From an uncultured Treponema sp. (GTDB lineage: Bacteria > Spirochaetota > Spirochaetia > Treponematales > Treponemataceae), in assembly GCA_937901865.1 (NCBI GenBank), contig CALDID010000201.1, positions 1 to 8,185 of the forward strand: a stretch of 8,185 bases of DNA, given 5' to 3'. This document shows positions 1 to 6,283 of this stretch, piece after piece. The position numbers were made by a program, and so were the translations under genes. Below the pieces are notes generated by a model, which was not told the origin of the DNA, made no database searches, and worked only from the letters and a program-made list of their open reading frames with translations. Each line of letters begins with the position of its first letter. The first letter of the stretch is position 1.

Positions 1-384
1 TGATAATTCTTCTGGATATAGTTCTGGATATTCCCCATTATAGAAAGTTACAACAAAGTCTTCCCTCTCATTTGTAAATACAGGCTCTGGTAAATTTGCT
101 TCTTTCATTTTTTTATTCATGGTTGATATTCCAGTATGCCTATTCTCTAGTATTCCACCCAAAGTTTCTAGCAACTTAACGATTGTCTCATTTCTTACTT
201 CCATTGCTTTTCTCGTTTGCAATAATTCAATTGTGTTTGATCCGTACAAATTTCCTACATTTCTAAACTCAATTCTATCCTTATAAACTGTTACTATACT
301 ATACACGCCAGTTTTGAATTGACTATAGTCTCTATGAATCAACATATTGGAAATTGCTTCACGAAGTGCTGATTTTAGAGCCGA
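1..384 (-). CDS. C-terminal part of a RecG-like / AlbA_2-type ATP-binding protein, truncated at both ends
   Basis: Reading the minus strand leftward from about 384, the frame is open to base 1. It contains ALREAISNMLIHRDYS, then KDRIEFRNVGNLYG, RNETIVKLLETLGGILENR, HTGIST and a segment LPEPVF. This order (alanine/arginine-rich helix with HRDYS, a DRIE strand, an N-P/V-G loop, an RN helix, a GTGI-like turn, then LPEP) is that of the HATPase_c_4 'RecG C-terminal-like' domain, normally found after an N-terminal AlbA_2/Schlafen DNA-binding domain. The first in-frame Met is at 345-343, inside the conserved helix, so it is not a real start. The minus frame meets a stop at 420-418, and recognisable homology fades at about 370-384, where sspD begins. 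The C-terminus lies beyond base 1. Such proteins are common in defence islands and often act as regulators. The exact role is unknown. It is AT-rich compared with the ssp genes. Confidence 0.75.
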
Positions 385-719
385 AAACGAATGTTCCGAT
401 AATTTCGCTTCAGCCGTTTACGGTGGACGGATTTGAACACGCGGTAAAAGTGAAAGTGATGAACGTGAAAAACGCTGATGATTTACAGCGGCAAATCGGG
501 TATCAAATAAAAAAATTCAATGCGTGCCGAAAGTGCCTTAAATGCGAAAGCCTGTGCAGAAGTTCGGCGATACACATCGGGGAAGACGGGTATGTCATTG
601 ACGAAGCAAAATGCGTGAAATGCAAAATGTGCGTAACGGAAAAATATTTAGCGGGCGGTTGTATGATGGAAAAATATTTGCGGACAAAATCGGGAGAGGG
701 GAAGAAGAATGAAGTTTAG
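354..719 (+). CDS. sspD: SspD-like PAPS reductase / ATP pyrophosphatase, C-terminal Fe-S fragment
   Basis: Only the C-terminal end of this protein is present. The open frame can be read from a TTG at 354, but the first eight or so codons are antisense to the neighbouring RecG-like gene, and credible sequence starts near 378. The visible domain has two cysteine sets: C58, C61, C64, C68 (CxxCxxCxxxC) and C87, C90, C93, C103 (CxxCxxC plus a later Cys). This is the pattern of a ferredoxin-like domain binding two [4Fe-4S] clusters. In DndC/SspD-like proteins the missing N-terminal part is a PAPS-reductase fold with a PP-loop that hydrolyses ATP to AMP and PPi during sulfur insertion into DNA. The assignment rests on the Fe-S tail together with DUF4007, the ATPase and the desulfurase directly downstream. 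The end overlaps sspB by 11 bp. Without its N-terminal half the product should be inactive. Confidence 0.7.
   Translation: MLHEVLILEPKTNVPIISLQPFTVDGFEHAVKVKVMNVKNADDLQRQIGYQIKKFNACRKCLKCESLCRSSAIHIGEDGYVIDEAKCVKCKMCVTEKYLAGGCMMEKYLRTKSGEGKKNEV
368..384. other. Rearrangement or assembly junction between two 5'-truncated genes
   Basis: To the left, the minus-strand RecG-like frame is recognisable up to about 370-380. To the right, the plus-strand SspD frame reads sensibly from about 378 (EPKTNVPIISLQPF). Neither gene has its N-terminal half, there is no intergenic DNA, and G+C rises across the point. No insertion-sequence end or target-site duplication is visible. The simplest explanations are a deletion that removed the divergent promoter region plus both 5' halves, or a chimeric join in the assembly. 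The exact breakpoint cannot be fixed by eye. Confidence 0.7.
694..701 (+). promoter_or_regulatory. Shine-Dalgarno site for sspB
   Basis: The sequence gagagggg ends 7 bases before the ATG at 709, inside the last codons of sspD. It fixes the sspB start and, with the 11-bp overlap, suggests translational coupling. Confidence 0.7.
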
Positions 720-1632
720 AGCGCACGAAACGTTTTTTATACGAAAAGGCTGGCTTTCTAAGGGAATGAAATATGTCAAACTGCGCAGCGATGTTTTTAC
801 TGCCAAAGACGAAAAGCCTATGGATATTTTGGGAATTGGCTCAAATATGGTATCTTCTTTGCGCTACTGGTTGCAAGCTGTGGGATTGACAGAAGAAATC
901 AAGGGCGAAAAGGGCAAAAGAATACAGCGGCTGACGGACTTGGGAGAGCTTATTTTTGAGTATGACCGCTATATTGAAGAAAGCGGCACTCTTGCTTTAT
1001 TGCAGTATGAGCTTGCGAAAAACAAGGAAATGGCGACGGCGTGGTGGTTTTTCTTTAATGAGTTTTCGCTTTCTCGCTTCATGCAAGACGATTTTGTTAC
1101 TGCTTTGACAGCGTACATCAAAGAAAAGGGCGAAAATAGTGAGAAAACTGGCGAAAAAATGCCTGCATTGCGAGCATTGAATGATGATTTTAATTGCATT
1201 GTGGGAACGTATCTATCACCGCAGGACGAAAAAAACGAAAAAAAAAATCTCAAGGCGGCGGAATACAATATCACTTGTCCGCTTTCGGAGCTGCATTTAC
1301 TCGATATGGAAAAGACGAGCCGAGAAAAAAGTTTTAAGAAAGTGAGTGCAAAAGGAGTTGACCCGTATATTGCGCTTTCGATTATCGCCGCGGAAAACGA
1401 GGGAAAAGAAGAGATTTTGCTTTCTGATTTGCGAGCAAAGGAAAACTCGATTTCAAAAGTGTTGAATCTTGACGTGGCGGCGTTGTTGGATATTTTATCG
1501 GAAATTGAGAGAAGAGGCGAAATCAAGATTATTCGCACTGCGGGGCTTGACGTGATACGGCTTTTAGACGCGAAAAAGAGCGAAGAATATATGCTGATGT
1601 ATTACAAAAATCTGGACTTAAAAAGGGGATAG
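709..1632 (+). CDS. sspB: SspB-like DNA nickase, DUF4007 family
   Basis: This 307-aa protein matches the DUF4007 pattern. It has an N-terminal HETFFIRKGWLSKG (HETF at residues 6-9, with the conserved GW and KG), then LGIGSNMVSSLRYWLQAVGL (GxGxNMVxSxRYW, about residues 41-60), an LTDLGELIF segment, a TLALLQYELA helix and a WWFFFNEF segment. SspB is the DUF4007 component of the SspABCD phosphorothioation complex, where it is reported to act as a DNA-nicking enzyme. I infer the same role here and did not identify catalytic residues. There is no signal peptide or membrane segment, so it should be cytosolic. It overlaps the end of sspD and stops 5 bp before sspC. The length looks complete. The middle (about residues 140-175) is rich in Lys and Glu and poorly conserved in appearance, probably a loop region. 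Of all genes here this is the clearest marker of the Ssp system. Confidence 0.85.
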   Translation: MKFRAHETFFIRKGWLSKGMKYVKLRSDVFTAKDEKPMDILGIGSNMVSSLRYWLQAVGLTEEIKGEKGKRIQRLTDLGELIFEYDRYIEESGTLALLQYELAKNKEMATAWWFFFNEFSLSRFMQDDFVTALTAYIKEKGENSEKTGEKMPALRALNDDFNCIVGTYLSPQDEKNEKKNLKAAEYNITCPLSELHLLDMEKTSREKSFKKVSAKGVDPYIALSIIAAENEGKEEILLSDLRAKENSISKVLNLDVAALLDILSEIERRGEIKIIRTAGLDVIRLLDAKKSEEYMLMYYKNLDLKRG

Positions 1633-1637
1633 GAAAA

Positions 1638-4625
1638 ATGAGCAAAATGCTAAAAGTCGCTGATGATTTTCAGTATTCCATAAATATTGCGTATGATTTG
1701 AACGACGATAAAAAGCTAAAAAACTTTATCCCGACGACATCGAGCATAGATTTTATAGAAGATGTGTTGTTGAGTACGAGGCGAGGCAGTACGAAGCGGG
1801 CGCGTATTTTAATTGGTGCGTACGGTCGCGGAAAATCGCATATAGTGCTTGCTCTGCTTTCGCTTTTGCAGGGAAAAACGTTGGACGCATTTGCAAAGGC
1901 GAAATCGAGATTTTTGGAGAAAAAAGTTTTTCAAACGGGCGATTATGCAAAAAATATGCTTCCCGTCGTGATTTCTGGAAGTTATGAGAGCATGACGCAG
2001 GCATTTTTGCAGAGCTTGCATCAGACATTGCGACGAAACAACCTTGCGGACGTGATGAGCGAAACGAATTATTCTGCCGCGCTTGACACGATACAGATGT
2101 GGAGGGAAAAATACAAAGCGACGTTTGACGCATTGGAAAAGAAAGTTGGCGATATAAAGCAGTATCTTTCTCGGCTGGAGGGCTTTGATTACGAGGCATA
2201 TAAGAGCTTTTGCGCACTCTATCCGTCGCTGACTTCTGGCGGAGAGTTCAATCCGTTTATCAGTTCGGACGTGGCGGAGATTTACAGAAATTGCTCGCAC
2301 GCACTCAAAAGCCGCGGCTATTCGGGGATTTTTGTGGTGTATGATGAGTTTAGCAAATATTTGGAGTCGTCAATAACAAATACGCACACGTCCGACACAA
2401 AAATGCTGCAAGATTTTGCGGAGATGTGCAACAGAAGCGGAGATGATGAGCTGCATTTGCTTTTGATTTCGCACAAAGAGATAGCGAATTATATCGACAA
2501 GCTGCCTAAGCAGAAAACGGACGGCTGGCGCGGGATTTCGGAGCGGTTTGAGCATATTCATTTGAACGACACTTTTTCTGAAACGTATGAAATCATTTCG
2601 CAGGCTATCGAAAAAGACGAAGGCTTGTGGAAAAAATTCTGCGAAAAGTATAAAGACGCACTCGACGAGGAAACGAAGGAATGTTATCCGCTGCATAAGG
2701 TATCAAAATACATTTTGCCGAGATTGTCGGAGAAAATCGCACAGAATGAGCGTACGCTGTTCACGTTTTTGTCTGCTCAGGGAAAAGCGACGCTGAGCGA
2801 GTTTTTGCAAAACTACGACGATGAGAGCTTTCGGCTTTTGACTCCCGACGTGATATATGATTATTTTGAGCCGATTTTGAAAAAGGATTTTTCGTTTGAA
2901 AATCACGGTGTCTATACGCTGACAGAAAAAATCTTGTCGGGGTTGGAAAAAAATGAGGGTGAAGAAAACTCAGAAATCGGAGAAAACGGAGAAAACGGAG
3001 AAAAAGAGCTTGAAGAAAAAATTATAAAAACGATTTCGCTTATCTGTATGCTTGAGCAATACGAAAAATTGCCGCCGACGTACGATACAATTTTGGATAT
3101 ATTTTCGCTTGATTATCCGAGAGAAGCGATAAAAAACGCAATAAGCGATTTAGTAGAAAAAAAGTTTGTCGTCTATTTGCGGCGCAGCAATTCGTATCTC
3201 AAGCTAAAAGAAGCCTCTGGAGTGAACATCAAGCAAGAAATTGCAGACGAAATAGAACGATGCAAAAGTTCTTTTTCGCTTTCGAGCGCGCTCAATCGCT
3301 TGCAGGCAAACCGCTTTTTCTATCCGTATCGCTACAACGACGAAAAGGAAATGACGCGATTTGCATTGTTCAGCTTTGCAGAATCGTTTGATGAGTGCGA
3401 ACAGATTGCAGGGGAGAATAAAGCCGATTGCTATGTGTTTGCGCTGTTGAAGCACACAAAAGACGAAGTTGCAGAGTTCTCAAAACACTGTAAATCCGCG
3501 ATTTTCGTTATTGCTACTGAAAAACCTTTTTCTGAAAATCTCCCTGATGGTGAGAAACAGCCTCTGGCTGTGGCTGCTGCGGTGGAAGCTGTGGAAGAAT
3601 TGGGAAAAAAAGCGAAAGAGTGTGGCGACACGATTTTATCTGATGAATACGAAATCATCTATGACGATGTGCGCGAAATGGGGAATGAGTTTATAGAACG
3701 CTACACGCACCCCGAAAAGCAGTGCGCCGAGTATTTTTATTTAGGCGAAAGTGTGCCTATTCAGCGAAAAGCGGAGCTGTCGGACAAACTTTCTGATATG
3801 TGCTTTGCGCTCTATCCGAAAACGCCTGTTATCAACAACGAAGTGATAAACAAAAACGAAATAACCTCGCAAGTGTTTTCGAGCAGAAACAAGATTATTT
3901 CGGCACTGCTCAGGCGCGACATCGAGGAAAACTTGGGGCTTTTGGCGAACGGGCAAGATGTTTCGATAATGCGCACTATGCTTCTTCGTCCGCATATTCT
4001 TTCAGGCGAGACGCTGACGCTGCACACGGGCGATGACTTGCTTGATAATATGCTCGGAGTGATTGAGGCGTTTTTTGTTTCGTGCGCACAAAATCCGCGA
4101 AAGATGAGCGAGCTTTATGACGAGCTGACGGGGGAAGAGCGAAAAATAGGGCTGCGGCGCGGCGTGATTCCGATTTATCTTGCTGTGGCGTTTCATATAT
4201 ACCGAAAGTCGATTGTCATAAAATGCGATGGCGAAGAAAAGGCGTTGAGCCTTGAAACACTGCTTGCACTCGATAAAAGCCCAGAGGCGTTTGAGATGTC
4301 GCTTTTTGAGTGGGACGGCGAAAAAGAGGCGATATTGAGCGAGCTGAAACGGGTCTTTGCTGATTACATCGTGAAAAGTGAGGCGGAGGCTTCTGAAGTC
4401 GAATATGTGTATAAAGCGGTGTTGCGCTATTATCTGTCGCTTCCCAAATGCGTAAAAGAGCTGTATACAGAAAATAGCGAGAGAAGCACAGAAAAAAAGT
4501 ATGCGGATTTTTTGGCGTTGTGCAGGAAAAATGTGGGCTGCGAGGAGTTTTTGTTTTCTGCACTGCCATCGATTTTGTCGGTTGACGAAATAAGCAAAGC
4601 AAGAAACTTCAAGAAACTTCTTTGA
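1638..4625 (+). CDS. sspC: SspC-like P-loop ATPase, truncated at the C-terminus by a frameshift
   Basis: A 995-aa product is encoded. The N-terminal ATPase core has a Walker A motif GAYGRGKS (residues 60-67) and a Walker B motif FVVYDEF (D236, E237), followed by a LLLISHKE strand at about 271-278 that may be sensor 1. The region at about 458-535 looks like a winged helix (inferred from ISDLVEKKFVVYLRRSNSYLKL). SspC is the large ATPase of the Ssp machinery, related in layout to BrxC/PglY-type ATPases of defence systems. The ATG at 1638 has an SD (aggggatagg) just upstream. The natural sequence continues to F991; residues 992-995 (KKLL) and the stop come from a 10-bp duplication. The missing 156 residues lie in the next frame up to 5091. 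Without the duplication the protein would be about 1147 aa. Whether the 995-aa form is active is unknown. Confidence 0.8.
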   Translation: MSKMLKVADDFQYSINIAYDLNDDKKLKNFIPTTSSIDFIEDVLLSTRRGSTKRARILIGAYGRGKSHIVLALLSLLQGKTLDAFAKAKSRFLEKKVFQTGDYAKNMLPVVISGSYESMTQAFLQSLHQTLRRNNLADVMSETNYSAALDTIQMWREKYKATFDALEKKVGDIKQYLSRLEGFDYEAYKSFCALYPSLTSGGEFNPFISSDVAEIYRNCSHALKSRGYSGIFVVYDEFSKYLESSITNTHTSDTKMLQDFAEMCNRSGDDELHLLLISHKEIANYIDKLPKQKTDGWRGISERFEHIHLNDTFSETYEIISQAIEKDEGLWKKFCEKYKDALDEETKECYPLHKVSKYILPRLSEKIAQNERTLFTFLSAQGKATLSEFLQNYDDESFRLLTPDVIYDYFEPILKKDFSFENHGVYTLTEKILSGLEKNEGEENSEIGENGENGEKELEEKIIKTISLICMLEQYEKLPPTYDTILDIFSLDYPREAIKNAISDLVEKKFVVYLRRSNSYLKLKEASGVNIKQEIADEIERCKSSFSLSSALNRLQANRFFYPYRYNDEKEMTRFALFSFAESFDECEQIAGENKADCYVFALLKHTKDEVAEFSKHCKSAIFVIATEKPFSENLPDGEKQPLAVAAAVEAVEELGKKAKECGDTILSDEYEIIYDDVREMGNEFIERYTHPEKQCAEYFYLGESVPIQRKAELSDKLSDMCFALYPKTPVINNEVINKNEITSQVFSSRNKIISALLRRDIEENLGLLANGQDVSIMRTMLLRPHILSGETLTLHTGDDLLDNMLGVIEAFFVSCAQNPRKMSELYDELTGEERKIGLRRGVIPIYLAVAFHIYRKSIVIKCDGEEKALSLETLLALDKSPEAFEMSLFEWDGEKEAILSELKRVFADYIVKSEAEASEVEYVYKAVLRYYLSLPKCVKELYTENSERSTEKKYADFLALCRKNVGCEEFLFSALPSILSVDEISKARNFKKLL
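2979..3005 (+). repeat. Three copies of a 9-bp in-frame repeat in sspC
   Basis: The unit ggagaaaac occurs at 2979-2987 and 2988-2996, with a third copy (ggagaaaaa) at 2997-3005. It encodes GEN-GEN-GEK (residues 448-456) inside an acidic, probably flexible linker between the ATPase core and the putative winged helix. Gain or loss of a unit would change linker length but keep the frame. Confidence 0.8.
4601..4620 (+). repeat. 10-bp perfect tandem duplication that shifts the sspC frame
   Basis: The unit aagaaacttc is present twice without mismatch or spacer; the period-10 match extends one base left (c at 4600). Ten bases shift the frame by one. With both copies, sspC reads KARNFKKLL and stops at 4625. 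With one copy it reads KARNFFDTRLEALEEELF and stays open to 5091. The clean restoration by removing one unit is strong evidence that the duplication is derived. Confidence 0.9.
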
Positions 4626-4626
4626 C
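4617..4626 (+). promoter_or_regulatory. CTT TGA C: possible +1 recoding site at the premature sspC stop
   Basis: The premature stop lies in ctt ctt tga c. The heptamer CTT TGA C (4620-4626) is identical to the +1 frameshift site of bacterial prfB (RF2). A +1 slip on CTT (4620-4622) would continue with gac aca cgg, the frame of the separated C-terminal part, giving about 1151 aa. The prfB site also needs an SD-like AGGGGG just upstream; only a weak aagaa is seen here. Any frameshifting is therefore hypothetical and probably inefficient. Confidence 0.35.
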
Positions 4627-5091
4627 ACACGGCTTGAAGCGTTAGAAGAAGAGTTGTTTAGCGAAATTTTGCGCATTTTTGGTGGAAATATAAAAGAATG
4701 GACGTTAGCGGAAAAATGGGAGAGCAAAGAATGTCCACATTCTAGCAAAGAAAGTCGATTGTTTTCGTTATTCTTGTCATATTCTCACGAAGAAATAGAC
4801 AAAAATGAGTTTATCCGCTCTTTAGTTTTCGCTTCTACTGCGCTTGATTTGGAATACCTCGATAAGAAATCGATAGATTCTTTCAAAAAACGCATAGAAA
4901 TGTTCAAAAATGCCGTAGAAACTTCTGTAAACGCTTCTGACAACGATATAAAACTTGAAACCGCGCCTCTTTCTCCGCGTTCAAAGCTCCTTTTTAACAA
5001 AATAAGCGACGCATTAGACACGTTTGCCGAGTCGCTTTCTATTGAGGAAAAAAGGCAAGTCCTGATAAATGCGCTTCACGAACTTTGCTAG
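4624..5091 (+). CDS. sspC: Separated C-terminal segment of SspC (+1 frame)
   Basis: This frame is open from 4594 (after a stop at 4591-4593) to the TAG at 5089-5091. From gac at 4624 it reads DTRLEALEEELFSEILRIFG, then a helix-rich, charged sequence ending in RQVLINALHELC, about 155 codons in all. The only upstream starts are weak, such as a TTG at 4654 without a clear SD, so an independent gene is unlikely. It joins the 995-aa ATPase seamlessly when one copy of the 10-bp repeat is removed, and its stop overlaps the SD of the next gene, as expected for the true end of sspC. No catalytic motif is visible; it is probably a helical C-terminal domain for contacts within the complex (inference). 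It could be made only after repeat contraction, by +1 frameshifting, or by low-level reinitiation. Confidence 0.75.
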   Translation, partial: DTRLEALEEELFSEILRIFGGNIKEWTLAEKWESKECPHSSKESRLFSLFLSYSHEEIDKNEFIRSLVFASTALDLEYLDKKSIDSFKKRIEMFKNAVETSVNASDNDIKLETAPLSPRSKLLFNKISDALDTFAESLSIEEKRQVLINALHELC

Positions 5092-5097
5092 GGGAGG
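5090..5097 (+). promoter_or_regulatory. Shine-Dalgarno site for sspA
   Basis: The sequence aggggagg lies 9 bases before the ATG at 5107 and overlaps the stop codon at the end of the sspC region. This suggests translational coupling to full-length sspC reading, which would be reduced when ribosomes stop early at 4625. Confidence 0.75.
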
Positions 5098-5106
5098 CGG
5101 GCAGAA

Positions 5107-6246
5107 ATGAGAAATTTTGACAATGCGGCGACCACGTTTCCAAAGCCGAGCGTTGTATATGATTTTATGGATTCGTTTTATCGTTCTTCCGTCGGGAGCT
5201 ACGGGCGCGGAAATGGGGGCGTTTCGGCGGGGAAACTGATTGCGGACACGAGAGAAAAGCTGTGTGAATTGCTGCATTGCACGGCGAAACAGGTGATTTT
5301 TGAGCCGAGTGCGACGATTGCGCTGAATGTCATCATTCAGGGGCTCTTGAAAAAGCAAAACGTGAAGACGGTGTATATAAGTCCGTTTGAACATAACGCT
5401 GTTACGCGGGTTTTGCATTATTTTGAAGAGATGGGAAGAATAACGGTGTGCGTTTTGCCGTTTGCGAAAAATGGCGAAGCGATTGGCGAGATAGAAAAAG
5501 AATTTTCGCAGCAAAAGCCTGACCTTGTTATTATAAGCCACGCAAGTAATGTGTGCGGAGTTGTGCAAAGCGCAAAGGAGATTTTTGACTCTGCGAAAAA
5601 GTACGGTGCAATTACGCTGTTGGATATGGCGCAGACGGCGGGACTGGTGGATTTTGATTGCGGAAGCGAAACTGTGGATTTTGCGGTCTTTGCGGCTCAT
5701 AAAACGCTGTATGCGCCGACGGGAATTACGGGATTTGTGATGAAGAGCGATTTTGATTTGCCGCCTGTGATTTTTGGCGGAACGGGTTTTGAGAGCGCGA
5801 AGCAAGATATGCCTGATGATGTGCCGCAGCGATTTGAGGCGGGAACGATGAATATTTCTGGCATTGCGGGCTTATATGCGGCGGTGAAGTGGGTGAGTGA
5901 AACGGGTGTGAACAATTTATTTGAAAAAGAGAGCGAACATCGGCAAAGGTTGCTTTCATTGTTTGAAAAATATCCGTTTATTCGCGTTGTGGGGAATTAT
6001 GAAAAGAAAAAATATGTCGGGATTGTGTCTGTTGTGATAAAAAATCTTCCGAGCGATACGGCGGCGAGCGTGTTTGCAGAGCGGAATATTGCAGTGCGAA
6101 GCGGTTTGCAGTGTGCGCCGTTGGCTCATAAAACACTGGGGACGTTCCCTGCTGGCACAATCCGATTCAGCACGAGCTATTTCACGAATGATGAAGACTT
6201 TGCAGAGCTAGAGTGCGCACTTGATTATATCAAAGACAATCTGTAG
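5107..6246 (+). CDS. sspA: SspA-like cysteine desulfurase, PLP-dependent class V aminotransferase fold
   Basis: A complete 379-aa cysteine desulfurase. It should take sulfur from L-cysteine as an enzyme persulfide, releasing alanine, and supply it for DNA phosphorothioation. Visible landmarks are the N-terminal DNAATTFPKP, the PLP-stacking His in FEHNAVTR (H96), the PLP-binding D173 and Q176 in LLDMAQTAG, the Schiff-base lysine K199 in AAHKTLYAPTG, and the catalytic cysteine C336 in RSGLQCAPLAHKTLGTFPAGTIRFS. The GLxCAPLAHKT...GTxRFS signature matches the SufS/CsdA-like subfamily described by TIGR01977 rather than classic IscS. The position after sspC supports a dedicated SspA role; a housekeeping sulfur-transfer role cannot be excluded by sequence alone. 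All catalytic residues are intact. The start at 5107 is supported by a strong SD. The helicase gene follows after 37 bp. Confidence 0.85.
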   Translation: MRNFDNAATTFPKPSVVYDFMDSFYRSSVGSYGRGNGGVSAGKLIADTREKLCELLHCTAKQVIFEPSATIALNVIIQGLLKKQNVKTVYISPFEHNAVTRVLHYFEEMGRITVCVLPFAKNGEAIGEIEKEFSQQKPDLVIISHASNVCGVVQSAKEIFDSAKKYGAITLLDMAQTAGLVDFDCGSETVDFAVFAAHKTLYAPTGITGFVMKSDFDLPPVIFGGTGFESAKQDMPDDVPQRFEAGTMNISGIAGLYAAVKWVSETGVNNLFEKESEHRQRLLSLFEKYPFIRVVGNYEKKKYVGIVSVVIKNLPSDTAASVFAERNIAVRSGLQCAPLAHKTLGTFPAGTIRFSTSYFTNDEDFAELECALDYIKDNL

Positions 6247-6283
6247 GGGGAGAAAAGGGAACGAGGAAGAAAGGGGAAGAAAA
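6247..6283 (+). promoter_or_regulatory. Polypurine leader with SD sites for the helicase gene
   Basis: All but one of the 37 bases between sspA and the next ATG are purines. There are three SD-like runs (gggggag, aaaaggga, aaggggaag); the last, at 6271-6279, is best placed for the ATG at 6284. No terminator hairpin or promoter can be recognised, so the helicase is probably co-transcribed with sspA. Confidence 0.55.

Noticed and set aside
1..353. Non-coding intergenic DNA at the left edge
   Set aside because: The minus strand is open throughout and carries HRDYS, DRIE and LPEP landmarks of the RecG-like C-terminal domain.
354..380. TTG at 354 as the genuine start of a small ferredoxin-like protein
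   Set aside because: The first codons are antisense to the neighbouring gene's conserved helix and no SD is present; the Fe-S region fits the tail of an SspD-like protein better.
969..1538. Long minus-strand open frame (189 codons) inside sspB
   Set aside because: It is the antisense shadow of a well-supported DUF4007 gene, has Ser/Phe-rich low-information composition, and shows no recognisable domain.
4002..4748. Minus-strand open frame of 248 codons across the end of sspC
   Set aside because: It lies antisense to the conserved ATPase frame and crosses the frameshift point, and its translation has no recognisable family pattern.
4654..5091. Independent 145-aa gene starting at TTG
   Set aside because: No SD precedes the TTG, and the frame joins sspC exactly when one 10-bp repeat copy is removed, so it is the sspC 3' part.
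5014..5805. Minus-strand open frame of 263 codons across sspA
   Set aside because: Antisense to an intact cysteine desulfurase; its basic, Arg/His-rich translation is typical of a shadow frame.
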